64,000 nucleotides of DNA from Pseudomonas sp. CFII64 (GCF_000416235.1 NZ_ATLO01000004.1:372001-436000); one strand, 5' to 3'; counted from the stretch's first letter, positions 8,998 to 17,303 are shown. A program made the numbers and translations. The notes: a model not told the origin generated them from the sequence alone.

Positions 8998-9978
8998 ATG
9001 GTTGCTAAAACGACGTTGATTGCCATTACTGGTGCGACAGGCTTGGTCGGTGGTGCCGTAACGCGTTATTTGTCCACCCGTTCCGAATGTTCTGTACGTG
9101 TCGCTATACGCGGTGACCACGCTGCAGCCGATAGCACTGTGGAAGTTGTAACAATCAAGTCGATCGAGCCGGACGCTGAGTGGGAAAATTTTGTAGCCGA
9201 CGTTGATGTCGTCATCCACGCCGCCGCCCGGGTTCATGTGATGAACGATTTGTCCGCTGATCCTGAAGCGGAATATCTACGTATCAATGTCGCCGGAACG
9301 CTGAACCTTGCCGAGCAGGCTGCGGCGGCAGGCGTGAAGCGCTTCATTTTTATCAGTTCGATCAAGGTCAATGGCGAAGCAACAGATATGGGCCAAGCAT
9401 TTACTGCGGATCAGCCTTGCAGTCCTTCTGATCCTTACGGCGTCTCCAAGGCCAAGGCGGAACAAGGGCTTCGAGAACTCGCCGCTCGCACGGGTATGGA
9501 AGTAGTCATTATTCGCCCGGTTCTGGTTTACGGTCCCGGCGTCAAGGCGAACTTCCTGAGCATGATGCGCTGGCTGGATAAAGGTGTTCCGCTACCATTG
9601 GGTGCCATCATCAATCGGCGCAGCCTGGTGGCGCTGGATAATCTGGTGGATCTGATTGTCACGTGCATGCACCATCCGGCTGCGGCCAACCAGACGTTTC
9701 TGGTCAGCGACGGCAATGATCTGTCCACAACCGGACTGCTAAGGCAAATGGCCAAGGCCTTGGGCAGGCCCGCACGCCTGATCCCGGTGCCGATGTGGTT
9801 GCTGACGACAGCTGCCACGCTATTGGGGAGGCGAGCTTTTTCACAGCGTCTCTGCGGTTCCTTGCAGGTCGATATAACCAAAACCTGTACGATGCTCGGC
9901 TGGACGCCTCCGGTCAGTGTCGAGGAAGCCATGAAGAACACAGCACAATATTATCTGGAACATAAAAACGATGAGTGA
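8998..9978 (+). CDS. wbpV: SDR-family NAD-dependent 4-reductase/epimerase (WbpV/WbpK type)
   Basis: A 326-residue extended short-chain dehydrogenase. The nucleotide-binding motif GATGLVGG is at residues 10-17 and the catalytic YxxxK is YGVSK at about residue 146-150. A hydrophobic C-terminal region is typical of the Pseudomonas subgroup next to WbpL. In P. aeruginosa the equivalent enzymes act after the 4,6-dehydratase WbpM to give UDP-D-FucNAc or UDP-D-QuiNAc, the sugar that WbpL transfers. Which 4-epimer is made here cannot be read from the sequence. It overlaps wbpL by 8 nt. The WbpV symbol is by analogy. Confidence 0.75.
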   Translation: MVAKTTLIAITGATGLVGGAVTRYLSTRSECSVRVAIRGDHAAADSTVEVVTIKSIEPDAEWENFVADVDVVIHAAARVHVMNDLSADPEAEYLRINVAGTLNLAEQAAAAGVKRFIFISSIKVNGEATDMGQAFTADQPCSPSDPYGVSKAKAEQGLRELAARTGMEVVIIRPVLVYGPGVKANFLSMMRWLDKGVPLPLGAIINRRSLVALDNLVDLIVTCMHHPAAANQTFLVSDGNDLSTTGLLRQMAKALGRPARLIPVPMWLLTTAATLLGRRAFSQRLCGSLQVDITKTCTMLGWTPPVSVEEAMKNTAQYYLEHKNDE

Positions 9979-10987
9979 GTGGTGGTGGGTTGTATTGGCA
10001 GTGCTGTTGTCGCTAACGCTGACGGCTGGCCTTCGTCGCTATGCGCTTTCGCAAAGGTTGATGGATGTGCCCAATGCCCGAAGTTCGCATTCGGTGCCGA
10101 CGCCACGTGGGGGCGGTGTTTCTATTGTTGTTACATTTCTGCTGGCGCTGATCGTGTTGGGCCTCCAGCAAAAACTGCCTACGGCCGCGCTGATAGCGAT
10201 AGCGGGTGCGGGCGCTTTGGTTGCGGTGATCGGTTTCATGGATGATCACGGGCACATTGCTGCGCGCTGGCGGTTGCTTGGCCATTTTGCGGCTGCGGCA
10301 TGGGCGCTTTACTGGCTGGGCGGTTTGGCACCGTTGGAGCTTTTTGGCGTGCGAGTGGATCTCGGTTTTGTCGGTAACGTTCTCGCGGCGTTCTACCTTG
10401 TATGGATGCTCAATCTCTATAACTTCATGGATGGCATCGACGGCATTGCCAGTATTGAAGCGTTGAGCGTTTGCTGCGGTGCGAGCTTCATTTACCTGGT
10501 GTGCGGTTATACCGAGCTGATCTGGATGCCGATGCTGCTGGCGGCGGCCGTTGCCGGGTTTCTTTTCTGGAATTTCCCACCCGCGAAAATCTTTATGGGT
10601 GATGCAGGCAGCGGTTTTCTGGGGGTTGTACTAGGCGTGGCTTCGCTGCAGGCGGGCTGGGCATCGCCTCAATTGTTTTGGGCGTGGCTGATTTTACTGG
10701 GAGTGTTCATCGTCGATGCGACATTCACACTGATCCGGCGTTTGTTGCGCGGGGACAAGGTCTACGAAGCCCATCGCAGTCATGCTTATCAATTCGCATC
10801 ACGACGGTATGGCCGACACCTTCCCGTCACGCTGGCAGTGGGCCTGATTAACCTGTTGTGGCTGCTCCCCGTAGCGTTGTGGGTGGAGACGTCCGGAATT
10901 GACGGACTGATAGGGATTTGTATTGCTTACGTGCCGTTGGTGGTGCTGGCAATCAAATTCAGCGCGGGTGCGCTTGAGCGCGATTGA
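9971..10987 (+). CDS. wbpL: Undecaprenyl-phosphate sugar-1-phosphate transferase WbpL
   Basis: A 338-residue polytopic enzyme of the MraY/WecA family with about 11 hydrophobic segments. It starts O-unit synthesis by moving an N-acetylhexosamine-1-phosphate (FucNAc or QuiNAc type) to undecaprenyl phosphate. Visible family motifs are FMDDHGHIAARWRLLGH, NLYNFMDGIDGIA, with the catalytic aspartates, and FLFWNFPPAKIFMGDAGSGFLG. A cytosolic basic loop with EAHRSHAYQ follows. Start ATG 9971 overlaps the preceding gene by 8 nt. WbpL followed by WbpM is the conserved 3' end of Pseudomonas O-antigen loci. Confidence 0.92.
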   Translation: MSEWWWVVLAVLLSLTLTAGLRRYALSQRLMDVPNARSSHSVPTPRGGGVSIVVTFLLALIVLGLQQKLPTAALIAIAGAGALVAVIGFMDDHGHIAARWRLLGHFAAAAWALYWLGGLAPLELFGVRVDLGFVGNVLAAFYLVWMLNLYNFMDGIDGIASIEALSVCCGASFIYLVCGYTELIWMPMLLAAAVAGFLFWNFPPAKIFMGDAGSGFLGVVLGVASLQAGWASPQLFWAWLILLGVFIVDATFTLIRRLLRGDKVYEAHRSHAYQFASRRYGRHLPVTLAVGLINLLWLLPVALWVETSGIDGLIGICIAYVPLVVLAIKFSAGALERD

Positions 10988-11098
10988 CAGCGCGGCGCCC
11001 TGGTTTTTCAGATAAATTGAAACAATTCCGTGTTTGCGTAACAGTTCAAATTCGTTGTGTCGAAACAAGAGGGGTAGCAAGAGGTGCGGGAAGGAGTC

Positions 11099-13093
11099 AT
11101 GAACACGTTACGGAATTTTCTAGTGGCATTGCCACGTCGGCAAAAGCGTGTGATTCAGGTAGCCACTGATGTCGTGTTGGTCTGGTTCGCGCTTTGGATG
11201 GCGTTCGTCGTTCGTTTGGGCATCGACGACCTGATCAATCCACTGGAAAAACATACCTGGCTGTTCATCAGTGCGCCGATCGTTGCTATCCCGCTGTTTA
11301 TCCGGTTCGGGATGTACCGCGCTGTCATGCGTTATTTCGGCAATGATGCGCTGATCGCGATCATCAAGGCTGTCAGCCTTTCCGCTCTTATTCTGGGTTG
11401 CATCGTTTACTCCTACAGCAATCATCAGCCTGTGGTGCCGCGCTCCATCATGTTCAACTATTGGTGGTTGAGCCTGGTGATGATTGGCGGGCTGCGCCTG
11501 GCGATGCGTCAATATTTTCTCGGCGACTGGTTCTCTGCCGCGCAGCATGTGCCGTTTACCAATCGTGATGACGGCTTGCCCAAGGTCGCGATCTATGGCG
11601 CGGGCGCTGCCGGTAATCAACTGGTCGCGGCCCTGCGAATGGGGCGGTTGATGCGCCCGGTGGCATTTATCGATGACGATGAATCCATCTCCAATCGAGT
11701 GATTTCCGGGCTGCAGGTCTACAAGCCCAAGCATATCCAGCGAATGATCGAGGTCACGGGCGCTCAGGAAATATTGCTGGCAATCCCGTCATCGACCCGT
11801 GGCCGGCGTCGTGAAGTTCTCGGGTATCTGGAAGGCTTTCCGCTGCACGTGCGCAGCGTACCCGGCTTCATGGATCTGGCTGCAGGCCGGGTCAAGGTTG
11901 ACGACCTCCAGGAAGTGGACATCGCCGACCTGCTCGGGCGCGATTCCGTACCTGCCCAAGAGGAATTGCTGGAGCGCTGCATCAAAGGCCAGGTTGTGCT
12001 GGTAACGGGGGCCGGCGGGTCGATCGGCTCCGAACTTTGTCGGCAGATCCTGCTCCTCGGGCCAACGACACTGCTGTTGTTCGATCACAGTGAATTCAAC
12101 CTCTACACCATTCTTTCCGAGCTGGAGCAGCGGGTTGCGCGCGAGTCGCTGTCGGTGAAGCTGTTGCCGATTCTGGGGTCGGTACGTAATCACTCCAAGC
12201 TGCTGGACATCATGAAAACCTGGCATGTGGCGACGGTTTATCACGCCGCAGCTTATAAGCATGTGCCCATGGTCGAGCACAATATTGCTGAAGGCGTGAT
12301 CAACAATGTTGTGGGTACGCTTAATACTGCCCAGGCGGCGTTGCAGGCGGGTGTCGCCAACTTTGTATTGATTTCCACCGACAAGGCTGTGCGGCCAACC
12401 AATGTCATGGGCAGTACCAAACGTCTGGCTGAACTGACCTTGCAAGCCCTGAGCCGCGAAACAGCGCCGGTAATGTTCGGTGACAAGGGCAATGTTTACC
12501 AGGTCAACAAAACCCGTTTCATCATGGTTCGTTTTGGCAATGTCCTGGGCTCTTCTGGCTCGGTGATTCCGCTGTTCCATAAGCAAATCCAGTCCGGCGG
12601 GCCATTGACGGTTACCCACCCGAAAATTACCCGCTACTTCATGACTATTCCGGAAGCCGCCCAATTGGTAATCCAGGCCGGTTCCATGGGGCAGGGCGGC
12701 GACGTGTTCGTTCTGGACATGGGCGAGCCAGTGAAAATCGTCGAACTGGCGGAGAAGATGGTGCATTTGTCCGGTCTGAGTATTCGCTCCGAGAAGAATC
12801 CGCAGGGGGATATTTCGATCGAGTTCACGGGGTTGCGTCCAGGTGAAAAGTTGTACGAAGAGTTGCTGATCGGCGATAACGTGGTGTCAACCGAGCATCC
12901 CATGATCATGAGCGCTCACGAAGACTATTTATCCTGGGAAGTATTGAAGGTCCGCCTTTCTCAACTTCTTACAGCCGTTGAAGACGATGATTACACTGCC
13001 GTCAGACAACAACTCCGGGAAACCGTCAGTGGCTATTCGCCGGATGGAGAAATTGTTGACTGGATATATCAGGAACGTCGCGGTGAATTCTGA
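11099..13093 (+). CDS. wbpM: UDP-GlcNAc 4,6-dehydratase WbpM
   Basis: A 664-residue membrane enzyme that converts UDP-GlcNAc to UDP-4-keto-6-deoxy-GlcNAc for O-antigen sugars. Four hydrophobic segments occupy about residues 13-145, followed by a first Rossmann-like domain (IYGAGAAGNQ). The catalytic domain begins with VTGAGGSIGSELCRQ. Instead of YxxxK it has the SMK arrangement STDKAVRPTNVMGSTK, characteristic of WbpM/FlaA1 enzymes. ATG 11099 was chosen because AAGGAG lies 5-6 nt upstream. The 111-nt gap from wbpL leaves room for its own promoter. Length matches PAO1 WbpM. Confidence 0.95.
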   Translation: MNTLRNFLVALPRRQKRVIQVATDVVLVWFALWMAFVVRLGIDDLINPLEKHTWLFISAPIVAIPLFIRFGMYRAVMRYFGNDALIAIIKAVSLSALILGCIVYSYSNHQPVVPRSIMFNYWWLSLVMIGGLRLAMRQYFLGDWFSAAQHVPFTNRDDGLPKVAIYGAGAAGNQLVAALRMGRLMRPVAFIDDDESISNRVISGLQVYKPKHIQRMIEVTGAQEILLAIPSSTRGRRREVLGYLEGFPLHVRSVPGFMDLAAGRVKVDDLQEVDIADLLGRDSVPAQEELLERCIKGQVVLVTGAGGSIGSELCRQILLLGPTTLLLFDHSEFNLYTILSELEQRVARESLSVKLLPILGSVRNHSKLLDIMKTWHVATVYHAAAYKHVPMVEHNIAEGVINNVVGTLNTAQAALQAGVANFVLISTDKAVRPTNVMGSTKRLAELTLQALSRETAPVMFGDKGNVYQVNKTRFIMVRFGNVLGSSGSVIPLFHKQIQSGGPLTVTHPKITRYFMTIPEAAQLVIQAGSMGQGGDVFVLDMGEPVKIVELAEKMVHLSGLSIRSEKNPQGDISIEFTGLRPGEKLYEELLIGDNVVSTEHPMIMSAHEDYLSWEVLKVRLSQLLTAVEDDDYTAVRQQLRETVSGYSPDGEIVDWIYQERRGEF

Positions 13094-13263
13094 TTGGAGT
13101 TGAGTCGGTCAAAAGAATCTATTTAATTTTTGTAAATTGAATTTACAACTGATCAAGTAATAACTCGAAACTCTTGTCGTCTTTGACAGCCTCCATTCAT
13201 CAACTAAGTTGAGTGGGCGACTTTGGAAAGTTGCCAACTTTAATGATGTTATGGAGCCTGCTA

Positions 13264-13593
13264 ATGCGTAAATCTCTTCTGTCCTCGCTGTTGTTTGCAT
13301 TGTTAACCAGTGCCTCGGTCGCCGTCACGGCCGCCCCGGCGTCGCCTGCAACAATGGATGCGCCAAAGGTGGCGAGCGCACAGCAACAGATGACCGATAA
13401 GGTCAACATCAACACCGCCGATGCGGAAACGCTTCAAAAACAGCTGTCCGGTATTGGCATGGGTAAAGCCAATGCCATCGTTGCCTACCGCGAGACCAAT
13501 GGCGAGTTCACATCCATTGACGAGCTCATTGAAGTGAAGGGCATCGGCAAAGCGATTCTGGAAAAGAACCGCGAAAAGATCGTGGTTCAATAA
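13264..13593 (+). CDS. Secreted ComEA-like helix-hairpin-helix protein
   Basis: A 109-residue protein with a signal peptide (about residues 1-23, ending AVTAAPA) and a single ComEA-type HhH domain: KVNINTADAETLQKQLSGIGMGKANAIVAYR and the second hairpin VKGIGKAILEKNR. Such proteins bind DNA non-specifically. ComEA acts in periplasmic DNA uptake, but short single-domain versions behind wbpM are common in Pseudomonas and their role is unclear. ATG 13264 is chosen because GGAG lies upstream and the signal peptide begins there. Confidence 0.88.
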   Translation: MRKSLLSSLLFALLTSASVAVTAAPASPATMDAPKVASAQQQMTDKVNINTADAETLQKQLSGIGMGKANAIVAYRETNGEFTSIDELIEVKGIGKAILEKNREKIVVQ

Positions 13594-13661
13594 AGCGTCC
13601 TGACCTCACTCCCCCCGGCCGATCCAGGATCGGCCATCTCGCTCCCGCCTCGTCGCACTCC

Positions 13662-13721
13662 GTCATCCCCGTCATCCCCGTCATCCCCGTCATCCCCGTC
13701 ATCCCCGTCATCCCCGTCATC
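13662..13721. repeat. 9-bp tandem repeat (GTCATCCCC)n
   Basis: Six perfect head-to-tail copies of GTCATCCCC run from 13662 to 13715, followed by a partial copy GTCATC. The array lies between the comEA-like gene and the promoter of the ketosynthase gene, outside any supported gene. It looks like a small VNTR that could change copy number by slippage. Confidence 0.95.
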
Positions 13722-13740
13722 GCAAAACTGTAGCCTCGGC

Positions 13741-13771
13741 TTGACATTATGAATGTCGGCCGACATACAAT
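13741..13771 (+). promoter_or_regulatory. Promoter and TetR-type operator of the ketosynthase gene
   Basis: TTGACA (13741-13746) and TACAAT (13766-13771) form a possible sigma-70 promoter with a long 19-nt spacer. The spacer contains a perfect 14-bp palindrome ATGTCGGCCGACAT (13753-13766). A second overlapping inverted repeat, GACAT-N5-ATGTC, covers 13743-13757, giving three half-sites. A related sequence precedes the neighbouring tetR gene, so this is probably its operator. Confidence 0.7.
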
Positions 13772-13865
13772 GCGCTTAAATTATGATCGTAATTTAATGG
13801 CGGCGCCTCTGCGGCAGCTCGTCATAAAGACTGAACCATTCGATGAATATCAGGAGAGCGAGTTT

Positions 13866-15140
13866 ATGAGTGGTCCCCGAATCGTGGTCACTGGCATGGG
13901 CCTTGTCACGCCCCTGGGCAGCGGGGTCGAGCAGGTTTGGCAGCGTTTGCTGGCAGGTCGTTCCGGCATCGTCAGGCTGGCGGATGAGGTTGTTGCGGAT
14001 CTGCCGGGCAAAGTGGGTGGGCGTGTGCCGTTGCTGGAGGAAGATGCCGAAGCCGGCTTCGATGCTGATTGGGCAGTAGCTGCGAAAGAGCAGAAGAAGA
14101 TGGATCGTTTCATCCTGTTCGCCCTTGCGGCGGCCAAGGAAGCCATCGCCCAGTCCGGCTGGGCTCCGGACACGCTGCACGCCCAAGAGCGGACCGCGAC
14201 GATCATCGGTTCAGGAATTGGCGGTTTTGTGTCCATCGCCGAGGCAGTGCGCACCACCGATACACGCGGACCGCGACGTCTTTCGCCATTTACGATTCCG
14301 TCTTTCCTGGTCAATCTCGCAGCGGGTCACGTCTCCATCCAGCATGGTTTCAAAGGTCCGCTGGGCGCTCCGGTCACCGCTTGTGCGGCAGGCGTGCAGG
14401 CCATCGGTGATGCGGCGCGGATGATTCGTTGTGGCGAGGCTGACATTGCCATCTGCGGCGGAGCTGAAGCCGCTATCGACAAAGTCAGCCTCGCGGGGTT
14501 TGCCGCAGCGCGGGCGCTGTCCAGTGGCTTCAACGAAACCCCCGAGCGGGCTTCGCGACCTTTCGACCGGGATCGTGACGGTTTCGTGATGGGCGAAGGT
14601 GCCGGGATTCTGGTGATTGAAACGTTGGAGCATGCACTGGCCCGGGGCGCCACGCCGATTGTCGAACTGGTTGGCTATGGCACCAGTGCCGATGCCTACC
14701 ATTTGACCGCCGGACCGGAAGACGGCAACGGCGCTCAACGTTCGATGCAGGCGGCGATTCGCCAGGCGGGTATCGAGCCTGCGCAAATCCAGCACCTGAA
14801 CGCGCACGCCACGTCCACGCCAGTGGGGGATAAAGGTGAGATGGCGGCGATCAAGGCGGTATTCGGGGATCAGAACTCGGTTGCGGTGACGTCGACCAAA
14901 TCTGCAACCGGGCACTTGCTCGGCGCTGCGGGTGGCATAGAAGCCATCTTCACCGCCCTGGCGATTCGCGATCAGATAGCGCCAGCGACGCTCAACTTCG
15001 ATAACCCTGACGAGGCTGCGCACGGGCTGGATATAGTGCACGGTGCCGCGCGGCCGATGGCGATTGAATATGCCTTGTCCAACGGTTTCGGCTTCGGCGG
15101 CGTCAATGCCAGCGTGCTGTTGCGCCGCTGGCGTGACTGA
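13866..15140 (+). CDS. Beta-ketoacyl-ACP synthase, FabF family
   Basis: A 424-residue condensing enzyme of the KAS II type. The active-site cysteine lies in GAPVTACAAGVQAIGDA, and the two histidines in NAHATSTPVGD and KSATGHLLGAAG, completing the Cys-His-His triad. The C-terminus SNGFGFGGVNASVLLRR is also diagnostic. ATG 13866 has AGGAGAG 8 nt upstream; a longer frame would run through the operator. There is no acyl carrier protein or other fab gene beside it, so it is probably an accessory enzyme for membrane or specialised lipid synthesis rather than the housekeeping FabF. It is convergent with the tetR gene (stops adjacent) and apparently repressed by it. Confidence 0.88.
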   Translation: MSGPRIVVTGMGLVTPLGSGVEQVWQRLLAGRSGIVRLADEVVADLPGKVGGRVPLLEEDAEAGFDADWAVAAKEQKKMDRFILFALAAAKEAIAQSGWAPDTLHAQERTATIIGSGIGGFVSIAEAVRTTDTRGPRRLSPFTIPSFLVNLAAGHVSIQHGFKGPLGAPVTACAAGVQAIGDAARMIRCGEADIAICGGAEAAIDKVSLAGFAAARALSSGFNETPERASRPFDRDRDGFVMGEGAGILVIETLEHALARGATPIVELVGYGTSADAYHLTAGPEDGNGAQRSMQAAIRQAGIEPAQIQHLNAHATSTPVGDKGEMAAIKAVFGDQNSVAVTSTKSATGHLLGAAGGIEAIFTALAIRDQIAPATLNFDNPDEAAHGLDIVHGAARPMAIEYALSNGFGFGGVNASVLLRRWRD

Positions 15141-15704
15141 TCACGCCTCGTTCGGGGTCTTCTTCAAGCATTCCCGGGCAGTTGCCAGGATCCGGTCCGA
15201 CAGTTCCGGGTCCTGCACGCTGCGTGACAACATAAGCGCGCCGACCATTGTCGACATCATCATGATGCTCTGCGCTTCGGCATCGGGGCCGGACAGCGTG
15301 TTCTTGAGGGAAGCCAGTCGGGCAAGAATCAGCTCGTCGGTGATCGGGCTGGGTTGACCGCGCTGTCCCAGTTCTGCGGACATGGTCGGCAGCGGGCAGC
15401 CTTTGTCAGGGTTGCTGCGATGGCCTTCGGACAGATAGAAATCGATGTATTTCTCCAGCGCGTTTTCTTCGGCGAAAACCGGTGCGGTGCGTTCACGGGA
15501 CTCGTCCACCGCGCAGCGTAGCGCCTTTTCCACCAGATCGTCCTTGGATTTGAAGTGCGCGTAAAACCCGCCATGGGTCAGGCCCAAGGCCTTCATCAAG
15601 GGTTGCAGACCTGTCGCGCCAATGCCGTCGCGGCGAAAGCGCGCCGCCGCTTCGGTAAGAATGCGTTGGTGAGTTTGAGCTTTGTGATCCTGTGCGTAAC
15701 GCAT
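15141..15704 (-). CDS. TetR/AcrR-family transcriptional regulator
   Basis: A 187-residue repressor. The N-terminal helix-turn-helix covers about residues 8-53 (RILTEAAARFRRDGIGATGLQPLMKALGLTHGGFYAHFKSKDDL), and the ligand domain follows. The GGFYAHF block is typical of TetR regulators of fatty-acid or aldehyde-stress genes. I chose the ATG at 15704 because GGGAGG lies upstream and the longer frame would cross the putative operator. It is convergent with the ketosynthase gene and shares an operator-like palindrome with it. The inducer is unknown; an acyl compound would be a reasonable guess. Confidence 0.88.
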   Translation of the reverse strand: MRYAQDHKAQTHQRILTEAAARFRRDGIGATGLQPLMKALGLTHGGFYAHFKSKDDLVEKALRCAVDESRERTAPVFAEENALEKYIDFYLSEGHRSNPDKGCPLPTMSAELGQRGQPSPITDELILARLASLKNTLSGPDAEAQSIMMMSTMVGALMLSRSVQDPELSDRILATARECLKKTPNEA

Positions 15705-15730
15705 GCTGAGCCTCCCGACCTGGCTCGTTA

Positions 15731-15746
15731 AATGGTGGTCGACATT
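15731..15746 (-). promoter_or_regulatory. Putative TetR autoregulatory operator
   Basis: Read on the minus strand, the sequence AATGTCGACCACCATT matches the ketosynthase operator AATGTCGGCCGACATA at 12 of 16 positions and lies about 27-42 nt before the tetR start. This suggests that the repressor also controls itself. Confidence 0.55.
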
Positions 15747-15813
15747 TTCACATGGATGCGCGAGCCGATGCAGCATTCATTTGTGTTCCAGGCCAACGGG
15801 TCGGCGAAGCCGC

Positions 15814-15837
15814 TAAATTTCTCGGCGCGACTGACGT
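15814..15837 (+). promoter_or_regulatory. PvdS iron-starvation box before pvdY
   Basis: TAAAT (15814-15818), 16 nt, then CGT (15835-15837) is a perfect match to the PvdS promoter consensus TAAAT-N16-CGT. It ends 38 nt before the pvdY ATG. Confidence 0.85.
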
Positions 15838-15875
15838 TTTCTCATGGAATACGTCTTTTTTCGTGAGCCCGGAAC

Positions 15876-16499
15876 ATGCCCTCTTCACTACCGCTGAGCC
15901 CCCTGCAATTGATCCGCCCGCCCAAGCCGGTCGGCGAAGTCTATCGACGCTTCGATGCCCGGCTGGGCAGCTGGATTTCCCTGCGTACCGTCGACATCGA
16001 CCAGGATCTTGAGCGATTCAGCCGCTGGCAAAACAACCCGCGGGTTCTGGCGTTCTGGCAGGAAGGCGGCACGCTTGAGCAACACCGTGAATATTTGCTC
16101 AAGCAGCAAGCCGATCCCCATACCGTGACTTTGATTGGCAGCTTCGACGATCAGCCGTTTGCTTACTTCGAGGTGTACTGGGCGCTGGAAGATCGCATTG
16201 CGCCGTTCTATGACGCGGCCGAATTTGACCGGGGCATTCACATGCTGGTCGGCGAAGAAAGTCAGCGGGGTCCGCATAAGGTCGCCAGCTGGCTGTCGGC
16301 GTTGCTGCACCACGTATTTGGCGACGACGAGCGCACCCGGCGGATCGTGTCGGAACCCCGTGCGGACAACGCGAAGATGATCGGCTACATGCAGGCGCAG
16401 GGTTTTATCCGTGAGAAAGAGTTCGACTTCCCGCACAAACGCGCGGCACTCATGACCCTGGATCGCGAGCGCTTTTTTGCGCAATGCGACTGGCTTTGA
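15876..16499 (+). CDS. pvdY: Hydroxyornithine acetyltransferase-like GNAT protein PvdY
   Basis: A 207-residue GNAT protein of the siderophore subgroup (AlcB/IucB-like). Visible blocks are RWQNNPRVLAFWQEGG, YFEVYWALEDRIAPFYDA, DRGIHMLVGEESQRGPHKV and IVSEPRADNAKMIGYMQAQGF. These bind acetyl-CoA and the hydroxamate-precursor amine. By analogy with PvdY(II) of other fluorescent pseudomonads it should acetylate N5-hydroxyornithine to form a hydroxamate used in the pyoverdine peptide. A perfect PvdS box precedes it and pvdS lies convergent next door, which supports this. The ribosome site before 15876 is weak. Confidence 0.82.
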   Translation: MPSSLPLSPLQLIRPPKPVGEVYRRFDARLGSWISLRTVDIDQDLERFSRWQNNPRVLAFWQEGGTLEQHREYLLKQQADPHTVTLIGSFDDQPFAYFEVYWALEDRIAPFYDAAEFDRGIHMLVGEESQRGPHKVASWLSALLHHVFGDDERTRRIVSEPRADNAKMIGYMQAQGFIREKEFDFPHKRAALMTLDRERFFAQCDWL

Positions 16500-16525
16500 T
16501 GGGGGAAGGTAGACGGGGCGCAGCG

Positions 16526-16546
16526 CGGGCAGGGATGACCTGCCCG
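16526..16546. terminator. Hairpin between convergent pvdY and pvdS
   Basis: A perfect 8-bp stem CGGGCAGG/CCTGCCCG with a 5-nt loop lies in the 54-nt gap between the two convergent stops. There is no T-tract on either side, so its strength as a terminator is uncertain. Confidence 0.5.
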
Positions 16547-16553
16547 ATAGCTG

Positions 16554-17099
16554 TCAGCGACGAAGAGCGCGGGGTTCCTGGCGGGACACCTTGCGGCAAT
16601 GCACCAGCGCATCGCGGATCATGAAGTTCACCAGGGTCGGTGACACGCCCAGTTCCTTGGCGATGTCTTTTTGCGGAACACCGTGCAGACGATACATTTC
16701 AAAAGCATACCGGGTACGGCTCGGCAGCTCGGTCAAGGCATCGGCAATGGTCTCCAGGGTCGTGAAGTTGATGTGCGAAGTTTCAGGAGATGCGCCGTGG
16801 ATGACCACATTGAGTCCTTCTTCCTCGCTGCCTGAATACTTCTGTTCCAAGGCCTGTTTGCGATAGTGATCGATCGCCAGATTGCGCACGATCTGGAACA
16901 GATAGCTCAGTTGCGCCTTGATCGATGAGGTGATCTGCGGCGCGGATTGCAGGCGGAAGTAGGCATCCTGCACAACGTCTTCGGCCCTTGATCGACAGCC
17001 CGTAATGCGGGCAGCGATTTTGACCAGGATAAGGCGGTTTTCTACGAACGCCTGGAGTAACGGTGAATCGCACGTACTTGTGGATAATTGTTCCGGCAT
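16554..17099 (-). CDS. pvdS: Extracytoplasmic sigma factor PvdS
   Basis: A 181-residue iron-starvation sigma factor that directs RNA polymerase to pyoverdine promoters. Region 2 ([32 protein letters not shown]) and region 4 ([38 protein letters not shown]) are complete. The protein matches my memory of P. aeruginosa PvdS almost residue for residue over regions 2-4. The C-terminus RQEPRALRR is shorter than in PAO1. I chose ATG 17099, with AAGGTG 6 nt upstream; a GTG nine bases further upstream is possible. Its promoter carries a Fur-box-like sequence, so it should be derepressed under iron limitation. It is activated by release from an anti-sigma factor that is not in this window. Confidence 0.97.
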   Translation of the reverse strand: MPEQLSTSTCDSPLLQAFVENRLILVKIAARITGCRSRAEDVVQDAYFRLQSAPQITSSIKAQLSYLFQIVRNLAIDHYRKQALEQKYSGSEEEGLNVVIHGASPETSHINFTTLETIADALTELPSRTRYAFEMYRLHGVPQKDIAKELGVSPTLVNFMIRDALVHCRKVSRQEPRALRR

Positions 17100-17165
17100 G
17101 GAAATCACCTTGCAGCAATGGGCAGCTGAAGCTTTGTAGGAGAAGCCCCCTACACACCGGGCAAC

Positions 17166-17198
17166 AAATTAGGCTGGATGATAATTATTGTCAATTGA
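17166..17198 (-). promoter_or_regulatory. pvdS promoter with Fur box
   Basis: On the minus strand TTGACA (17194-17189), a 17-nt spacer and TAATTT (17171-17166) form a good sigma-70 promoter. Overlapping its -35 element and spacer, the plus-strand sequence GATAATTATTGTCAATTGA (17180-17198) resembles the Fur consensus GATAATGATAATCATTATC. Iron-bound Fur would block this promoter. Confidence 0.8.
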
Positions 17199-17279
17199 GA
17201 AATATAACTAACATCATGTTTCGATGGTGGCTTTCTGATGGCTTGTGGGCCGCACAGAGTGGGCAGAACCATCTGTTAC

Positions 17280-17303
17280 TAATTAATTCGCAACCCCATC
17301 CGT
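17280..17303 (+). promoter_or_regulatory. PvdS box before mbtH-pvdG-pvdL
   Basis: TAATT (17280-17284), 16 nt, then CGT (17301-17303). This is one mismatch from TAAAT-N16-CGT, with the same TAATT variant and same CCATCCGTT-like end as the box before the PvdI gene. It ends 56 nt before the mbtH ATG. Confidence 0.75.

Noticed and set aside
13526..13747. A minus-strand frame encoding repeated Met-Thr-Gly units
   Set aside because: The repeats are simply the translation of the 9-bp tandem array; the start context is poor and the frame overlaps the comEA-like gene.
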